Source: Dicaeum eximium (taxonomy: Eukaryota; Chordata; Aves; Passeriformes; Dicaeidae). Taken from it: a stretch of DNA of 64,000 nucleotides. The stretch spans positions 2,830,748 to 2,894,747 of the forward strand of contig VWZP01009941.1 of NCBI GenBank assembly GCA_013396995.1, written 5' to 3'. The position numbers were made by a program, and so were the translations under genes. Positions 40,614 to 52,800 of the stretch are shown here, piece by piece. A model generated the notes under the pieces. That model did not search any database, was not told where the DNA came from, and worked only from the letters and a program-made list of their open reading frames with translations. Every line of letters starts with the position of its first letter. The stretch's first letter is position 1.

Positions 40614-41797
40614 GTATACATATAGTACAGTTGATGAAAGAATAGAAAGGATGCAGATGAAACAGTCTGCTTTGTCTAATAAAATTCATGCTTATTTTGT
40701 CATACCTACAATGGGTAATATGCAAACTATACAAAGCTTTGTAATTAATAGCACAATTTTGTGCTCAAAACATGAACCAAACGTTATATTAACAATTCTC
40801 TGTGAGTATGCATCCTTACTTAAACTTTCTCTCTTTATACAAAAAAGAATAAAGTTTAGGTTCCTCAGTTGTTTATAAGAACAGGAAGAGTTGAAACATA
40901 GGATTAGAATTCAATTATGTTTTAAACACAGTAGAATGATTATTCATGAAGTTCAGAAGAATTTGGTGATCTGTCTCCCATTATCTTAAACTACTGTGTT
41001 CAAACTGTATCAAAACTGTAATTCACCAGTATTAAGTGACCTGTGCATTTTCTCACTCCTCTGTATATATTGGCTGTATTAAGCTAATGGGACACAGCAC
41101 TTGGATGCCTTCCGTACTGACAATAAAGTTCTCTTCCTCTCATGACATTCACATGATGTGTACAACTTGACTGATGGATGTGCCATCCAACCCAGAGCTA
41201 GTTGTAATTGACAGTTTAGCTTGAATTTGTCATATGGGATCTCTTGAGATGGAATGTACTATAGAAAACTGGGCACAGATGAAAGAAAAATCAGATGGTC
41301 ACTTAGTCCACCCCGACAGAAAAGGGACTGTGTTCTCTTGCTCGTAATTTCTTGTCTTGTCATAAATTACTCATCTGAGGTAGGTTGCATCACTGCCTCT
41401 GAGACACTATTTTACAGACTACTAGAGGTAAACACAGAAACTTTGGCTGAGCCTATGCCAAGAGCCTGCCACAAAAGCTTTGCAGAGTGCTGCACTGCTC
41501 TTCTTAGTTACTTGGAGCACAGGCACGACAATAACCCTCTCTAGGACTCATTGGAGAATAAAGTTCCTCTGTCATACTAGATCATATCTGCTAAGAAGGA
41601 GTTAGCAAGGGCTTCTCGGTGGCAGTGAGAAATAGGTGATCACCTCCCTAAGGCTTTGTCATGTCACTGCCTTGTTTCCACCTTATCTCCAAATTCCAGG
41701 AGCCCAGTTTCATCTCCTACCAAAAATAGCTTCCCTTGCAAGGGGTTCAGCACATTCTTTCTTCACAAATAATAACATAATTTAAAATCCCATTGAA

Positions 41798-42008
41798 GAA
41801 TCACAGAATATTCTGAGTTGGAAGGCACCCATAAGGATTACCAAGTTCAGCTCTTAAGTGAATGGCCTACAAAGGGTCTCCTTGTTTCTGCTCATAGCTT
41901 ACAGACATTCCTTCTCCATTCAGTGTATGTTTCAGCCTGTATATTGATTGCAATCACAACCCTGAAGATATGAACAGCATGCTCTAACCAAGATAGCTAA
42001 TCTCAGGG
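41798..42008 (-). mobile_element. TguSINE1-like SINE (tRNA-Ile head, CR1 tail), interrupted by a 69-bp insertion
   Basis: Read on the minus strand, the element starts with a degenerate tRNA-Ile head: TTAGCT, then TTGGTTAGAGC (A-box region), then GGGTTGTG with a decayed B box. After an interruption it continues with GGCCATTCACTTAAGAG and the CR1-type tail ending CAGAATATTCTGTGATTC. A tRNA-Ile-derived SINE with a CR1 tail is known from passerine birds as TguSINE1, presumably mobilised by CR1. The insertion occupies about 41877-41945. The family assignment is from memory of the consensus. Confidence 0.7.
41882..41944 (+). repeat. 63-bp dispersed repeat, copy A (inside the SINE)
   Basis: This matches copy B (43554-43616) at 61 of 63 positions by eye; the differences are acag/atag and cagtgtatg/cagtatatg. 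Copy A lies within a 69-bp block that splits the SINE near its B box, so it is an insertion. Confidence 0.9.
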
Positions 42009-43553
42009 TAACATTGATTTTAATAAACTATGGCTCAATCTTCCAAATTGTCCTATTCTCTCCAAAAGTATGCTTTGCCTGCAAAGGACTAGGGACACAC
42101 CATCATCGCTTTTCATTCCTCAGCAAGTGCAGAGATCACAGTTTCACATGCACATCAGAGATGGCTACAGTTATAAAGCTTCAAATTTATCTCACAAGGA
42201 AAGCCAACATCTGTTTTCATCTTGCTGACAACATAAATAACAATGTTTTTATTCTGCTGAACAAAACATTAACAAGGACTGAATTTTCAAATGCATATTT
42301 CGTTCCTTTATGCATCAATTCAACATTAAACTGCATCTTCTGATATACTGCAATACCTACAAGAAGCTGCAATTTGGTTATCTCAAACTTTGACCATTTC
42401 TTTATCTCAGGTTTTAGTCTTCCTGGACTACATTTCTCAAGACACACTGCAGGAGATCATGTTTTGTGAAACATTTAGTAAAACCAAGGACGCTAGTGTA
42501 GCAGAAATTCTTGTGTCACATGTCTCTCTTTGTAAATATCTTGCACCCTCTCATTTGCTTGCACTTTATAGGAGTCACTCACTCCAAAATGACTGAAAAG
42601 GCTTTGATGCCCTTGCACTAACAGATACAGCTAAGAGGACTGAGTATGTACTTCATCTACATCATTTAAGCCTTGCCTGCTCTATGAAAAATATGTTATT
42701 ACTTTATTGACAAATCACATCTGCAACCCAAACCAAATACAAGGCCAGGTATACCAGGTACCTATAACCAGTTGTAGGTAAACTCTAAACTCAAAATTGT
42801 ATGTCTGCAACTGCCAAACCAACATGGGTCACCAAGAAGATTTTTAAAAGACCACACAGGCAAGCCGTGCTCTGTTCTGTGCAAATAGCCTATTACAATA
42901 CTGTATTTTGTGTGCTACAGCCTTTAAGAGGAAATGACACAGTAATTTCCCAGCAAATCAAATAATTTCTAGCATAACTTTTCATTGGGGGTGTTCTGCA
43001 TGTATCCTGAAATTTGCTTTCTGAGGAGACAACAGGCACAGCTGCACGTCTGGTAAATATGTGTGCTCGGTTTTCATGTAGGGATATACATGAAATTAAA
43101 TTCAATTTGACTCAACAGTATTTTACTGGCATGGCAAGCTGCTAAATGTAGCCTAGGAAAAACGAACAGACCCTTGAGGTAGCTGTCACCAGCTGATACA
43201 ATGAGTTTAGGATGCGGTTTCATTCTGTGTCTGGGGTTTTATCCCATCTATCTATTCCCTACTAATGCCCTTTTTCCATCTTGTTCAGTCATTTTTAACA
43301 GTAACCTTCCATCTGAGAGTACTTCACAACACAATGCCATCATTACACTCTCCCCCAGGGGTCAGGAATATTTTTTTACTAAATTTTTTTTTTGACAAAT
43401 ACATTTTAGGATTTCTGATGATACCCCAAAAAAATCTTTCTGTATTTCGCTCAGATTTTGAATGTTGATGTAAAAAGCATTTCATTTTTTCCTACTAGAT
43501 TTTCTGCTCAGATGCTCTTTTTTTTCCTCTCCCCACCCTGTTTTTTCATCTCA

Positions 43554-43616
43554 TTGTTTCTGCTCATAGCTTATAGACATTCCTTCTCCATTCAGTATAT
43601 GTTTCAGCCTGTATAT
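43554..43616 (+). repeat. 63-bp dispersed repeat, copy B
   Basis: Same orientation as copy A, 1672 bp away, in unique-looking sequence about 110 bp left of a CR1. Copy B is likely the source copy, because A interrupts a known element. Confidence 0.85.
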
Positions 43617-43727
43617 CTACTGAAATAAAAAAGAATCTATTAAGACAACAATGTCCAGTTGAGCATCCTATTGTTTGCTTTCATCCTTCACAGACCTCAG
43701 TTATACAAAGCCTCACAAGTTACAGAG

Positions 43728-44300
43728 ACAGAATCATAGAACCACAAAATGATTTGTGCTTGAAGGGACCTTAAAGATACCCTAGTTCCAATCCCCCTTC
43801 CATGGACAGGGACACCTTCTACTAGATCAAGTTGTTCAAAGCCTCATAGAACCTGGCCCTGACCACCTCTGGGGATGGGACACTCACACTGCCCTGGGCA
43901 ACCTGTTCCAGTGTCTCATCACCCTCATTGTAAAAAATCTCTTCCTTCTGTCCAATCTACAGCCACCCTTTTTCAGTTTAAAAAGATTGTCCCTTGTTCT
44001 GTCACAACAGACCTGGTAAAAACTCTCTGTCCATCTTTCCTGTAAGCATCCTTCAAGTACTGGAAGGCTAAAATAAGCTCTCCCTGGAGCTTTCTCTTCT
44101 CCAGACTGAACAGCGCCAACTCTCTCAGCCTGTCTTTGTAGGAGAGGAACTCCAGCCCCTCAATAATCTTTTTGTCCCTCCTCTGGACCCACTCCAACAG
44201 ATCCATGTCTTTTCTGTGCTGTGGACTGCAGTCCTCTGGGGGGGTTTCATGAGAGCAGAGCAGAGGTGTGGAGTCACCTCCCTCAACCTGCTGGTCAACT
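43728..44300 (-). mobile_element. CR1 LINE 3' fragment, about 570 bp
   Basis: It starts with the inverted tail ACAGAATCATAGAACCA and proceeds through 'cagggacaccttctactaga', 'gccctgggcaacctgttcc', 'tcccttgttctgtcacaac' and 'ctccagactgaacagcgcc'. It is one of the longest CR1 copies here and lies in NOL4 sense orientation. The frame at 43973-44317 on the minus strand is a remnant across it, not a gene. Confidence 0.92.
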
Positions 44301-46435
44301 GGGGGTGATGATTGCAATCAACTCAACTATGTATAACTCAAGCTGTACCAATTCTCTGAATTAATCCTTGTGAATTATTGATGCCGTAGTTAGTGTCACA
44401 ATTTATTTTGCATTTTTGGTCCCACAGAAGTCAACCTATTCCTATGAAGAGGCCAAAAAATAATGGCATTGATGTTGCTTTCACATTTGGCCCTCCCATG
44501 CTGCTGTGTTGCAGCAGAAGGAATGTCTCCCAGTGAGATGGGACCTGGAAAATAGGGTCTTCAGCAAGTTTACTAGAATGCTCTCCTTCTCCAGATCTTG
44601 CTTTATGGTGCAGAACACTCAGATTTTTTCAGGTTAAGCTCTTACAATCTGATTTGTAAACTTCAGAAAATGAAGCTTCTAGACTCCCCTATTATGAGGC
44701 TGAGCTTTATATAATTTAAGATTCATTCAGTTTTCCTATCTCTATAATTAAATTTGTCTGGTTTTGTTATTTTGAGCACCTTATGAATTTTTTTCAAAGA
44801 GCTTACCAGGCATTATGTTGAAAGGATTCTGCTCAAATTATATCCTTCATTTTCTCACTTTGTTTTAAGGATAATTATTTAACTGATATTTTAATTAATG
44901 AAATAGGGTATGGAAAATCACTAAATTGCCCTGAAAAAAAAAACCCTGCTCTTTTTATTTCCTGGTTTCTAAGTCTACAGAGTCCACTTGGGACATTTGC
45001 AGACTTTAAAGTGGAAGTTCTCAAACATGAGCCTGCAAGAACATTCGTTAATAAATCAACAGCCACTAGAACCACACTAACTACCTGTACTTTATATACT
45101 CATCAATAAAAAGGCTGATAATGAAATATCCATGGTCCTTGAGAGATTTTGAGAACTGCCAGGGAGTTGTTGCTAAGACAATCTTTTCTATACAGCTATG
45201 GGGATTGCTAAAGGATTTTTGTATGGGGGTTTTTTTAACACAAAAGTAGAATTTTCATGACCATTTGATGGAGATGGGATTTTTAAAGAAAAATTACAAA
45301 AGTGTGGGACTCATGATGAAATTTTAACAGTTGATAAGACTCCATTTTAAGCTACTTTAATATTTGTAAAGAAAAAGAAAGCTTCCTGATCTTTTTAGAC
45401 ATTGACATCTTTAGGATACAGATACAGTTTTGTAGTTAGTTTTTCATAAAGTAATTAAATTTTTATTTTAATGTGTGATGTTACTACTGGTCAGATATTT
45501 TACTAACTTTTTAGGTCCCAGAAGAATTCTCTTAAAGACAAAAGGAGTCCTCCAGCTGTATTCTATGCCACACAATCCAGCACTTAGTGAGGCTGATAAA
45601 AAAACAGTTTTCTCTTGTTATTGATAAAAGAGAAACTTCTTCTAGTACTTGAGGCTAAAGACATTCCTGCTATCTACTCACTCTCCTCAGTTACTGGACT
45701 GCCCCATCATTTACATGGCAGAAGGGACCCACAAGTCTTCCTCAGAGGGACAGACGTAGTTTCAAAACATATCATGTGAATATTTGCATATCAGGGGCCC
45801 AAGTCCATGTTTTCCTATCACAACCATGTGCAAATGTTTTTATTTCCTGTAATAGCCAGTGTAATACCTTGAGGGCCAAAAATGGAACAACACTATTTCC
45901 AGTAACAGCTGTAACTATGTATTATGCTACATACCATACAGCCACCTGCACATGGTATTAGAGCACCAGGGCTGGTAGCAAAACGTCTCAAGTGCTGGGT
46001 TCTGGCAAAAGCAGAAAGCAACACTGAACACCCCCAGCAGTGACAGTGGCACGAGGTTTTATTCCCATTCCCTGCACCTCAAGTCACACCAACCACAACA
46101 CATCGCTATTTACAGCAAGTACTTGTAGCTGTCGTGACGCTGCACAGCCCTGCCAGCAGGGTCTTGTGTGGCACCACGGTGAATTTTCTTAGATTTGGGG
46201 CTTGTTTCCAAAATCAAGGGCTTCCTTAAACCAAGCTCATAGTTCCCTGTATGCCCATGCTGTCCAGAGGCTGTACAGCCGTGGTGCAAGGGCACTGCAG
46301 GTGTGCAGGACAGCCCCGATGAAAGAGGCACCAGCTGCACCACTGCACCCACACACCAGCACCCAGCCAAGGCTGGCCGGCACTGAAACCCAGCCATGGC
46401 TGCCCACAGCTCCTCGGGCAGAGGAGGGCATCACC

Positions 46436-46886
46436 AACAAGCCCAGAGGAGGGCCACGAAGCTGAGAAGAGGACTGGAGAACCTCCCCTACAAAGACAGG
46501 CAGAGAAAGTTGGGGCTGCTCAGCCTGGAGAAAAGAAAGCTGCATGGAGACTTCACAGTATCTGAAGTGGGCCTACAGGGAAGCTGGAGAAGGACTCTTC
46601 ATTAGGAATTGTAGTGACAGGACAAAGAGCAGTGGGTACAGACTGAAAGAGGGGAAATTTAGGTTAGGTGTTAGCAAGAAATTCTTTACTGTGAGGGTGG
46701 TGAGACAAGGGAACAGGTTGCCCAGGGAGTTCGTGGATGCCCCAACCCTGGCAGTTTTCAAGGCCAGCCTGGATAAGGCCTTGAGCAACATGGTTTAGTG
46801 GGAAGCATCCCTGGCCATGGCAGGGGGTTTGGAATAGATGATCTTTAAGGTTCCCTTCCAACCCTTAACATTCCATGATTCAATCA
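46436..46886 (+). mobile_element. CR1 LINE 3' fragment next to the intronic CpG island
   Basis: The blocks 'cccagaggagggccacgaag', 'ctcagcctggagaaaagaaa', 'aggttgcccagggagttcgtgg' and 'ttcccttccaaccc' are typical CR1. It ends near CCATGATTCAATCA, about 100 bp left of the CpG island. Frames on both strands here come from the repeat. Confidence 0.92.
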
Positions 46887-47197
46887 CCCATCCATCTCCA
46901 GCATAATGCTCCCCGTGCCTGCAGCAAACACTGCGCCGGGCAGGCACAGGGCATTCAGCGCACTGAAAATACACTAGAGACCATGTTTTATTGTACCTCG
47001 GCCCGCACTGGGTGCAAGCTGATGGCTGCGCAGGGGCTGTCCGTGCCCACCGCGGCGGCACAAAATCCACCCCCCGCCCCAGGCACCCGCAGCCCTTTCC
47101 CTGGAGGGCTGGCACAGCCTCTCCGCCCGGGATGCGGCAGGCGCGGGGGCAGCGGGCCGAGAGGGCGGCGGTGGCCGCACAGGTGCTGCCGCAGCCC

Positions 47198-47211
47198 GTC
47201 GCCATGGGAAC
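47198..47211. promoter_or_regulatory. RFX X-box-like palindrome, copy 1
   Basis: GTCGCCATGGGAAC matches the symmetric RFX consensus GTTGCCATGGCAAC at 12 of 14 positions (my count). It lies within the intronic CpG island. Function is inferred from the motif alone. Confidence 0.4.
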
Positions 47212-47280
47212 GGCGCTGCCGAGGGCGCGGTGGCCGGGCCCGGCCGGGCCCCCCCGCCCGCGAGTGGGAGCGAGGAGCGG

Positions 47281-47302
47281 GTGTGCGTGTGTGTGTGTGT
47301 GT
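47281..47302 (+). repeat. GT repeat inside the intronic CpG island
   Basis: About 10 GT units with one GC interruption, between the two X-box-like sites. Confidence 0.85.
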
Positions 47303-47323
47303 CTGTCCCGGAGGTATTGCTCT

Positions 47324-47337
47324 GTTTCCATAGGAAC
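47324..47337. promoter_or_regulatory. RFX X-box-like palindrome, copy 2
   Basis: GTTTCCATAGGAAC matches the symmetric RFX consensus at 11 of 14 positions, 126 bp from copy 1. A GT repeat (47281-47302) lies between the two. Weaker than copy 1. Confidence 0.3.
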
Positions 47338-49831
47338 AGGCGGGGGGAGGCGATGGCGGCACAGCCGCACCCTCTCCCCGCTCCCCCTCCCCCGTGCCCT
47401 CAATGCCAGCCTGAGCCCTGAATCAATTAATGGAGCCGGCACCGGGCTGGGAGAGGGGAGAGGCCTGTGCCCCCTCTCGGGGCAGCCCCCGCACCCAGCT
47501 GGCGTCGCGGCCGCGCTGCTTCCCCAGGGGGGACCCCGGGACGCGGGTCCCGAGGGGTGGCCCCGGCAGATGGTCCCTCCGCAGCCGCCCCCGTTCCCCG
47601 TCCCGTCCCCGGCGAGGTGCGCCCGGGGAGAGGCGCTGGGGAGCCCCGGCCGCACCTCGGGGACACCCGCGGGGAGAAGGGGCGGGGGACGCGCACACAA
47701 CAACAACAAAACGCCGTCCCCGCACGGCTGTTTACGGCACCATATGGCTGCAGGGGGAGGGGTGAGGGACGTGTCTGCCGGGCCGCCGCGCTCATTATGT
47801 CCGATGGAGTCACGGTCACCGCGCCTCCGCCGCACCCGGGGCGCGGGGGGACGCCCCGCTCCTGGCACACCGAGCCCCGCGGCCAAGGGACCCTGACAAG
47901 CCCCGCTGAGGACTCCGGGGAACAAACACACAGCGGTCTGGCTGCCGTGGTGCGGCCGGAGGGGGGAAATTCAACTCCCTTCCCCAAAGTCTATCTCTAG
48001 ATCTGTTAAGATCTATGTATAGCCTCGGCGTAAAGATGAACGTATGGGATAGGGCTCTGTTTTGGATCACAACGCGGCAATGCTCGAAACGTGAAAAGGA
48101 AAATACAAAATAAAAAGGTCTACTGTTGTTTTCTTGTTTTTTTGGTGTTGTGTTTTTGTTTTATCGGTGGGGTTTGAGACGAAAACCTGACCCATTTCAG
48201 GGCATCTCTCTCTATGGTTGGCACGTACGAAGGGCTGGAAGGGAAGCCCTGGGCATCAAACGCTACCCCGAGATCCACAGCGATTAATGCTATTTTTTCT
48301 TTCCGAGCGAGGCAGCCATTCATTTCAGAGTAATCCTTGCTGCACGGCGCTGATGGAGGCACGCTTGGTGCAGCGCGCCCTGCCTCTGGAGAGCTTTCTC
48401 GGCTGGGGCAGGGGAAATGCTTTGAAATGGCTTATGTCTTTCCTCTCAATGATTCATAAGATAGGTGCTAAACCTTGCCATTATTAGAGAGATAAAATCC
48501 ACAGACTATGGGGTCTGATAATAGGCAACTATACTGTTATCCATATTAGCTTGTAAAATTGAAGTATTGATTTTTTTTAAAGCATGGTTTGCTACTTAGC
48601 AGACCAATCCCACTACTATTGTAGCCAGTGAGATTTTGCTATTGACTTCAGTGGGAACAGCTTTTTGCCTTTAAAATGGTCTATTTCACATTATTATGGT
48701 AATATCATTCAGCAGTTCTTAAAATTGGCCTTCTTGGCCTTGGACATTTTAAAAGATTTATGTAAAAATTACTTCAGCTCAACTTCTTCACCTCATTTCT
48801 GCTCATGTTTGGTCCAAAGTTTTGTTTGGATAAATCCAACAGATAACTTAGTGTTCCAGATGGTTGTGGGTGGACTGCACCTAATAGATTCTCCAGTTAT
48901 GTGTGTTTAAGTGTTTTTTTGTTTTGGTTTGGCTTTTTAATTTTACAGAAGCCTAGATTTAGAAACCCATTTGTAGATCTCCTGTTGTGTGCAGCTTTGA
49001 ATGCATTTGGTTTCTCACCAAAATAGCATGCCTTCCAAAGCAAGATTAAAAATATTAAAATGCAGCCAGCACAGGCAGTGGTTCAGTTCAGCTGATGCCA
49101 CATAAACAGGCTGATCCTCCTGCCCATAGATAACATACATCTGAATCTTGGCACCTGCCATTGGATTGGAGTTCAAAATGAGAAACAGCAGGCCTTGAGG
49201 TCTGGAAATAAAGGCAGCAGAGGAGGAAAAAAAATGTTCTCTGCCTATTAGTAAATAATAAACTGCAGCAGTAAAGACAAATGACAAGGATTGAGGAAAA
49301 CACACTGTGGGCATCAGATAGATACTGGGGCTATGACACAATGGTAAACATTCAATTCAGTGTGCTGGGTGTACCTTACACCTATATTAACTGGTTGTGT
49401 ATTTGTGTAACTAAAAGCTTTTTAGTGTCTAGCAACATTCTGCTTAGCTACTTTTTGCTACATCATGCTGTGATACTCATTGAACTAACTGTTGACTAAT
49501 AGACTCCAATTTGTAATAAATGGATAAATGGTTGGGAATAGATATTTATCCAAAATTCTTCTGATATCAACTTTCCTTGAGAAAATGCTTCCCTCTGTGA
49601 GAGGAATGCCTCTCCCACTTCTCCTGCCCCCCCCCAAAAAAAAACCCCATTGTTTCATCTTCCACACATTTTCCAGGCAGTTTTGTTATGCAGTTAATAT
49701 CTTAAAGTTGTTCTGTGCTTTTACGTAGCTGACAGGTATGCCTAGCTGCTTAAATACTACTTTTGAAGATCAAAAGTAGTTTTATTACCCAGTTAACAGA
49801 ATGCATCTGTCTTCTTTTGCCTGCTTTATTT

Positions 49832-49836
49832 CATTA

Positions 49837-49890
<54 letters not shown>
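49832..49890 (+). repeat. TTA trinucleotide microsatellite
   Basis: About 17 perfect copies (49841-49890) with a slightly degenerate left flank. Confidence 0.95.
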
Positions 49891-49891
<1 letters not shown>

Positions 49892-52800
49892 TGTGAAATA
49901 TGTAATATGTGTTCTCCAGGCTTATTGTACTTTCCTCAGCCTCCATCTCTCTTCCAGGGCTGACTTTCTTGCTTTAAGGATCAGCTCATAGGAAGCTATT
50001 AAGCCAAAGTTTGTTTTTACTTGATTGGCTTTAACACTTCACTCCATTTGTTCTCTCATCTCACTTTCCTTACACTCTTGTTAGAAGCAGAATTGCTCTA
50101 ATGCAAATATAGTTCAAAGAGACAGGAAAAAGGGAAAGAGATCTGAATTCTCCTCATAGCACATGTCCTAATGCAATATCCATGGAAAAGGGAGATTACT
50201 TTAAAACAAGTAAACAAACAACCTCAACAGTGTAATTGAGGGTGAATATATGTGTTGGGTGTGTTTACTTGGTGAGAGATGCTCTTTTATTTGACTTAAA
50301 TACATGTATGGCTTAAAGGATTGAAATCAAGCTCATTCTCTGCTTTGGTTTATTCCTCCTTGAACAGTCAGAACCTGGGGATTTCTACAACAGAGAGCTG
50401 TCTGCACAGTGCACTGCATTGAGTGCACTCCGAAGATTATAACCAAAGAGGTGGGAGCAGGGTGCCCCTGTTGTTATTTTAGAGCTGAATTTGGCCTTGC
50501 TGTTACTAAACCTTTCTAGATATTTTTATACATTTTATAAACTTCTCTATGTGCTTGTTAAGCACCGGTCTCTAGAACGTTCGCATTTACCTTGGCAAAA
50601 CATATAAATTATTCTTCACAAATAGAAAAAAAAAGTTATCTAAATGTATCCTAATGGGAGTTCAGTCATTACTACCCAGTCAGCCCAAACCAACTGATGG
50701 GGCATTGTGTGCCCAGGGCGGGGTTTGTGGGTGGTCTCCTCCCTCGGGCACTGACCATTGCAAAGCCAAAGCATCAGCCAGGGGCTGCATTATGTCTTCA
50801 AAACAGGGGCATAACCTTTGTGCCAATTTTTTTTTTTTAATTATTCACAGACCTTCTGCTGGTCCTATCCCAGGAGGGGGTTTCACCCATCATGATTTAG
50901 GATGACAGGATGGGTCCTTCAAAGCCTCATGTCACTGGCTTAATTCCTTCCAACTTCCTTCAGCTACAGTTTTTCAGCTTTATTGTAGGTCTGTTGATTC
51001 ACTCTTTGGCTCTATTAGGCAAAATACTAATTTACTTTAAAATGTATCACTTAATCTTCTATATTGTACTTTACTTATTTCCCTGCTTTTAAATTACAGC
51101 AAGAATGATAATGAAAACTTCTTGAATTTTTTGAAGTCTGTATATGAGAAAATTTTCTGGACTTTACATCCATTAAAATTAAATTTATTAAAAAAGAAAT
51201 CTTGTAATTACCTATAAATTCATTAAAGTTCATTGATAAGTAGCAGAAAAAATACATAGTTCATTAAAATTCTACTAATTGAAATGTTCTACTTATTAAT
51301 AAAATTTGACCTGCTTTCTCCTATTTAGGAATGCTTTTTCCTACTCAGCTTTTGAAAGCAGTCCATTTGCTTCCAGTTCAAAATGTAAGATTCCATTAGG
51401 AATACAGGTTAAACAGTATTTTCAGTTCCACAGTTTCCTAGAAGTCTGATGTATCTTGCCAAAATTGGAATGAAGAGAATAATACTGAAATTTTCCAAAT
51501 AGAGGGGCAATTAAAGAAGAAAGTAGTCTTATTTTAACTAGCTTTATTCACTTCCAAAGCTAGCTTTATTTATATTGCTTTGTAATTGGCTTAGATGCAA
51601 ATTTAACTATTTGAAAGCTCCCTATATGCCCAGTTCAACTCTCAGTTACACCAAAACAATGATAACCAGCCCTTCTACATTAGTAAGATGTAGCAGAGAA
51701 TTTGTGTAAGTTTTCCAAAAAACACGAGGTCAATGTGGAAGAAGTTTACAATAATTAATAGTTAATAATAATTACTTTTGAGAATTCTGGTTTCTGTTGC
51801 TGCATTTGTACAGAATTTACTATCCCATTTCCTTGTTGGATAAGCCCAAATTGAGACAAAAAGAGATAAATAGATGAGATCTGCCTGAATGACAGGTTTT
51901 AGATGGATGGCTGGCATTCAAATATAGCACTCATTAAAAGAAAGCTGACTGTTTGCTCAGTACAAATTAAATACTTCGGTATTACAGCAACCATAGCCAG
52001 GGGGCTTTACTGAACTCTCAGAATATAAAAAGATAAAGGTTATCAAAAGAAATACTAAAAAAAAAAAAATCTATGACTACATCTAGATTAAGGGAGGAAG
52101 GAAGGGGCTCCATTCTTTTATCTTTTCCACTGCCATTTCTTGAAAAATGCAATGGGACGAGTCATCTAATTATATATATGCCATACTTCCTGGTCCCACT
52201 GGTCAAAAAGCAAAATCTTCCAGAAATTGTCATCATTTGAATGAGCTAATTCCTCTCATATTTGTCATTAATTCTCTAACAATTCTGCTTTTTTTTTCTT
52301 CCCACCACAGTAAGGGTGTGGTAATAGTTTCAACAAATACACACACTCAAAAAGCTGACACAGGTAGACAGAAATACAGAAGTGAAAGCAGCACATTCCT
52401 TCTCACCACAAGTGCAGTAAATTGTAAACCACAGGGAGCTCATTGCAAACTTTCTGTGTAAACCACAATAATCTCCTGCACTGTTTCAAACAGGGTAGTG
52501 CTAGACCTCAGAAACTTGACTGTCTCCCTCCTTCCTCCAGACTAGTGATATCACCACAGCAACGAGCCACAGAAACTGCTACAGTCCAACTGACCAGAGA
52601 ACCATCTAGGACTAGGCTGCAAGGGAGTCTGCAAAAGATGTTTCAGAGCTCAGTAATTAGTAAATAAACAAATTCCTAAACAAAATACTGTGCCTTGTGC
52701 AATAATGACTGATTTATTCTCCTCTGCTATAGCATCAGCCAACCAAAGAAAACATACCTAAAACTTATTAAGCTATTCACAAAACAAGAGCATGAAGGCT

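Larger units (their letters stand above)
46990..47960. promoter_or_regulatory. Isolated CpG island inside NOL4 intron 1
   Basis: About 1 kb of very GC- and CpG-rich sequence stands alone in AT-rich intron, about 14.4 kb downstream of exon 1 and about 19.4 kb upstream of exon 2 in the direction of NOL4 transcription. Open frames are long on both strands because stop codons are rare, not because of visible protein homology. A plausible reading is an alternative NOL4 promoter (minus strand) or the promoter of an antisense or enhancer-associated non-coding RNA (plus strand). An exon and a splice donor could not be assigned with confidence. A CR1 copy ends about 100 bp from its left edge. Confidence 0.6.

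Noticed and set aside
41946..42008. Possible tRNA-Ile gene on the minus strand
   Set aside because: Only a degenerate head remains. The anticodon arm and B box are decayed, and it is fused to a CR1-type tail, so it is a SINE and not a functional tRNA.
43973..44317. 114-codon minus-strand frame with protein-like sequence
   Set aside because: It lies within a CR1 3' region and reflects the repeat, not a host gene.
46991..47896. 301-codon open frame on the plus strand in the same CpG island
   Set aside because: Same composition effect; it overlaps the opposite-strand frame along its length and has no recognisable motif.
46795..47931. 378-codon open frame on the minus strand across the intronic CpG island
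   Set aside because: Long frames exist in several registers on both strands because stops are rare in GC-rich DNA. The predicted protein is Pro/Gly/Arg/Ala-rich, its C-terminal part runs into an antisense CR1, and no domain is recognisable.
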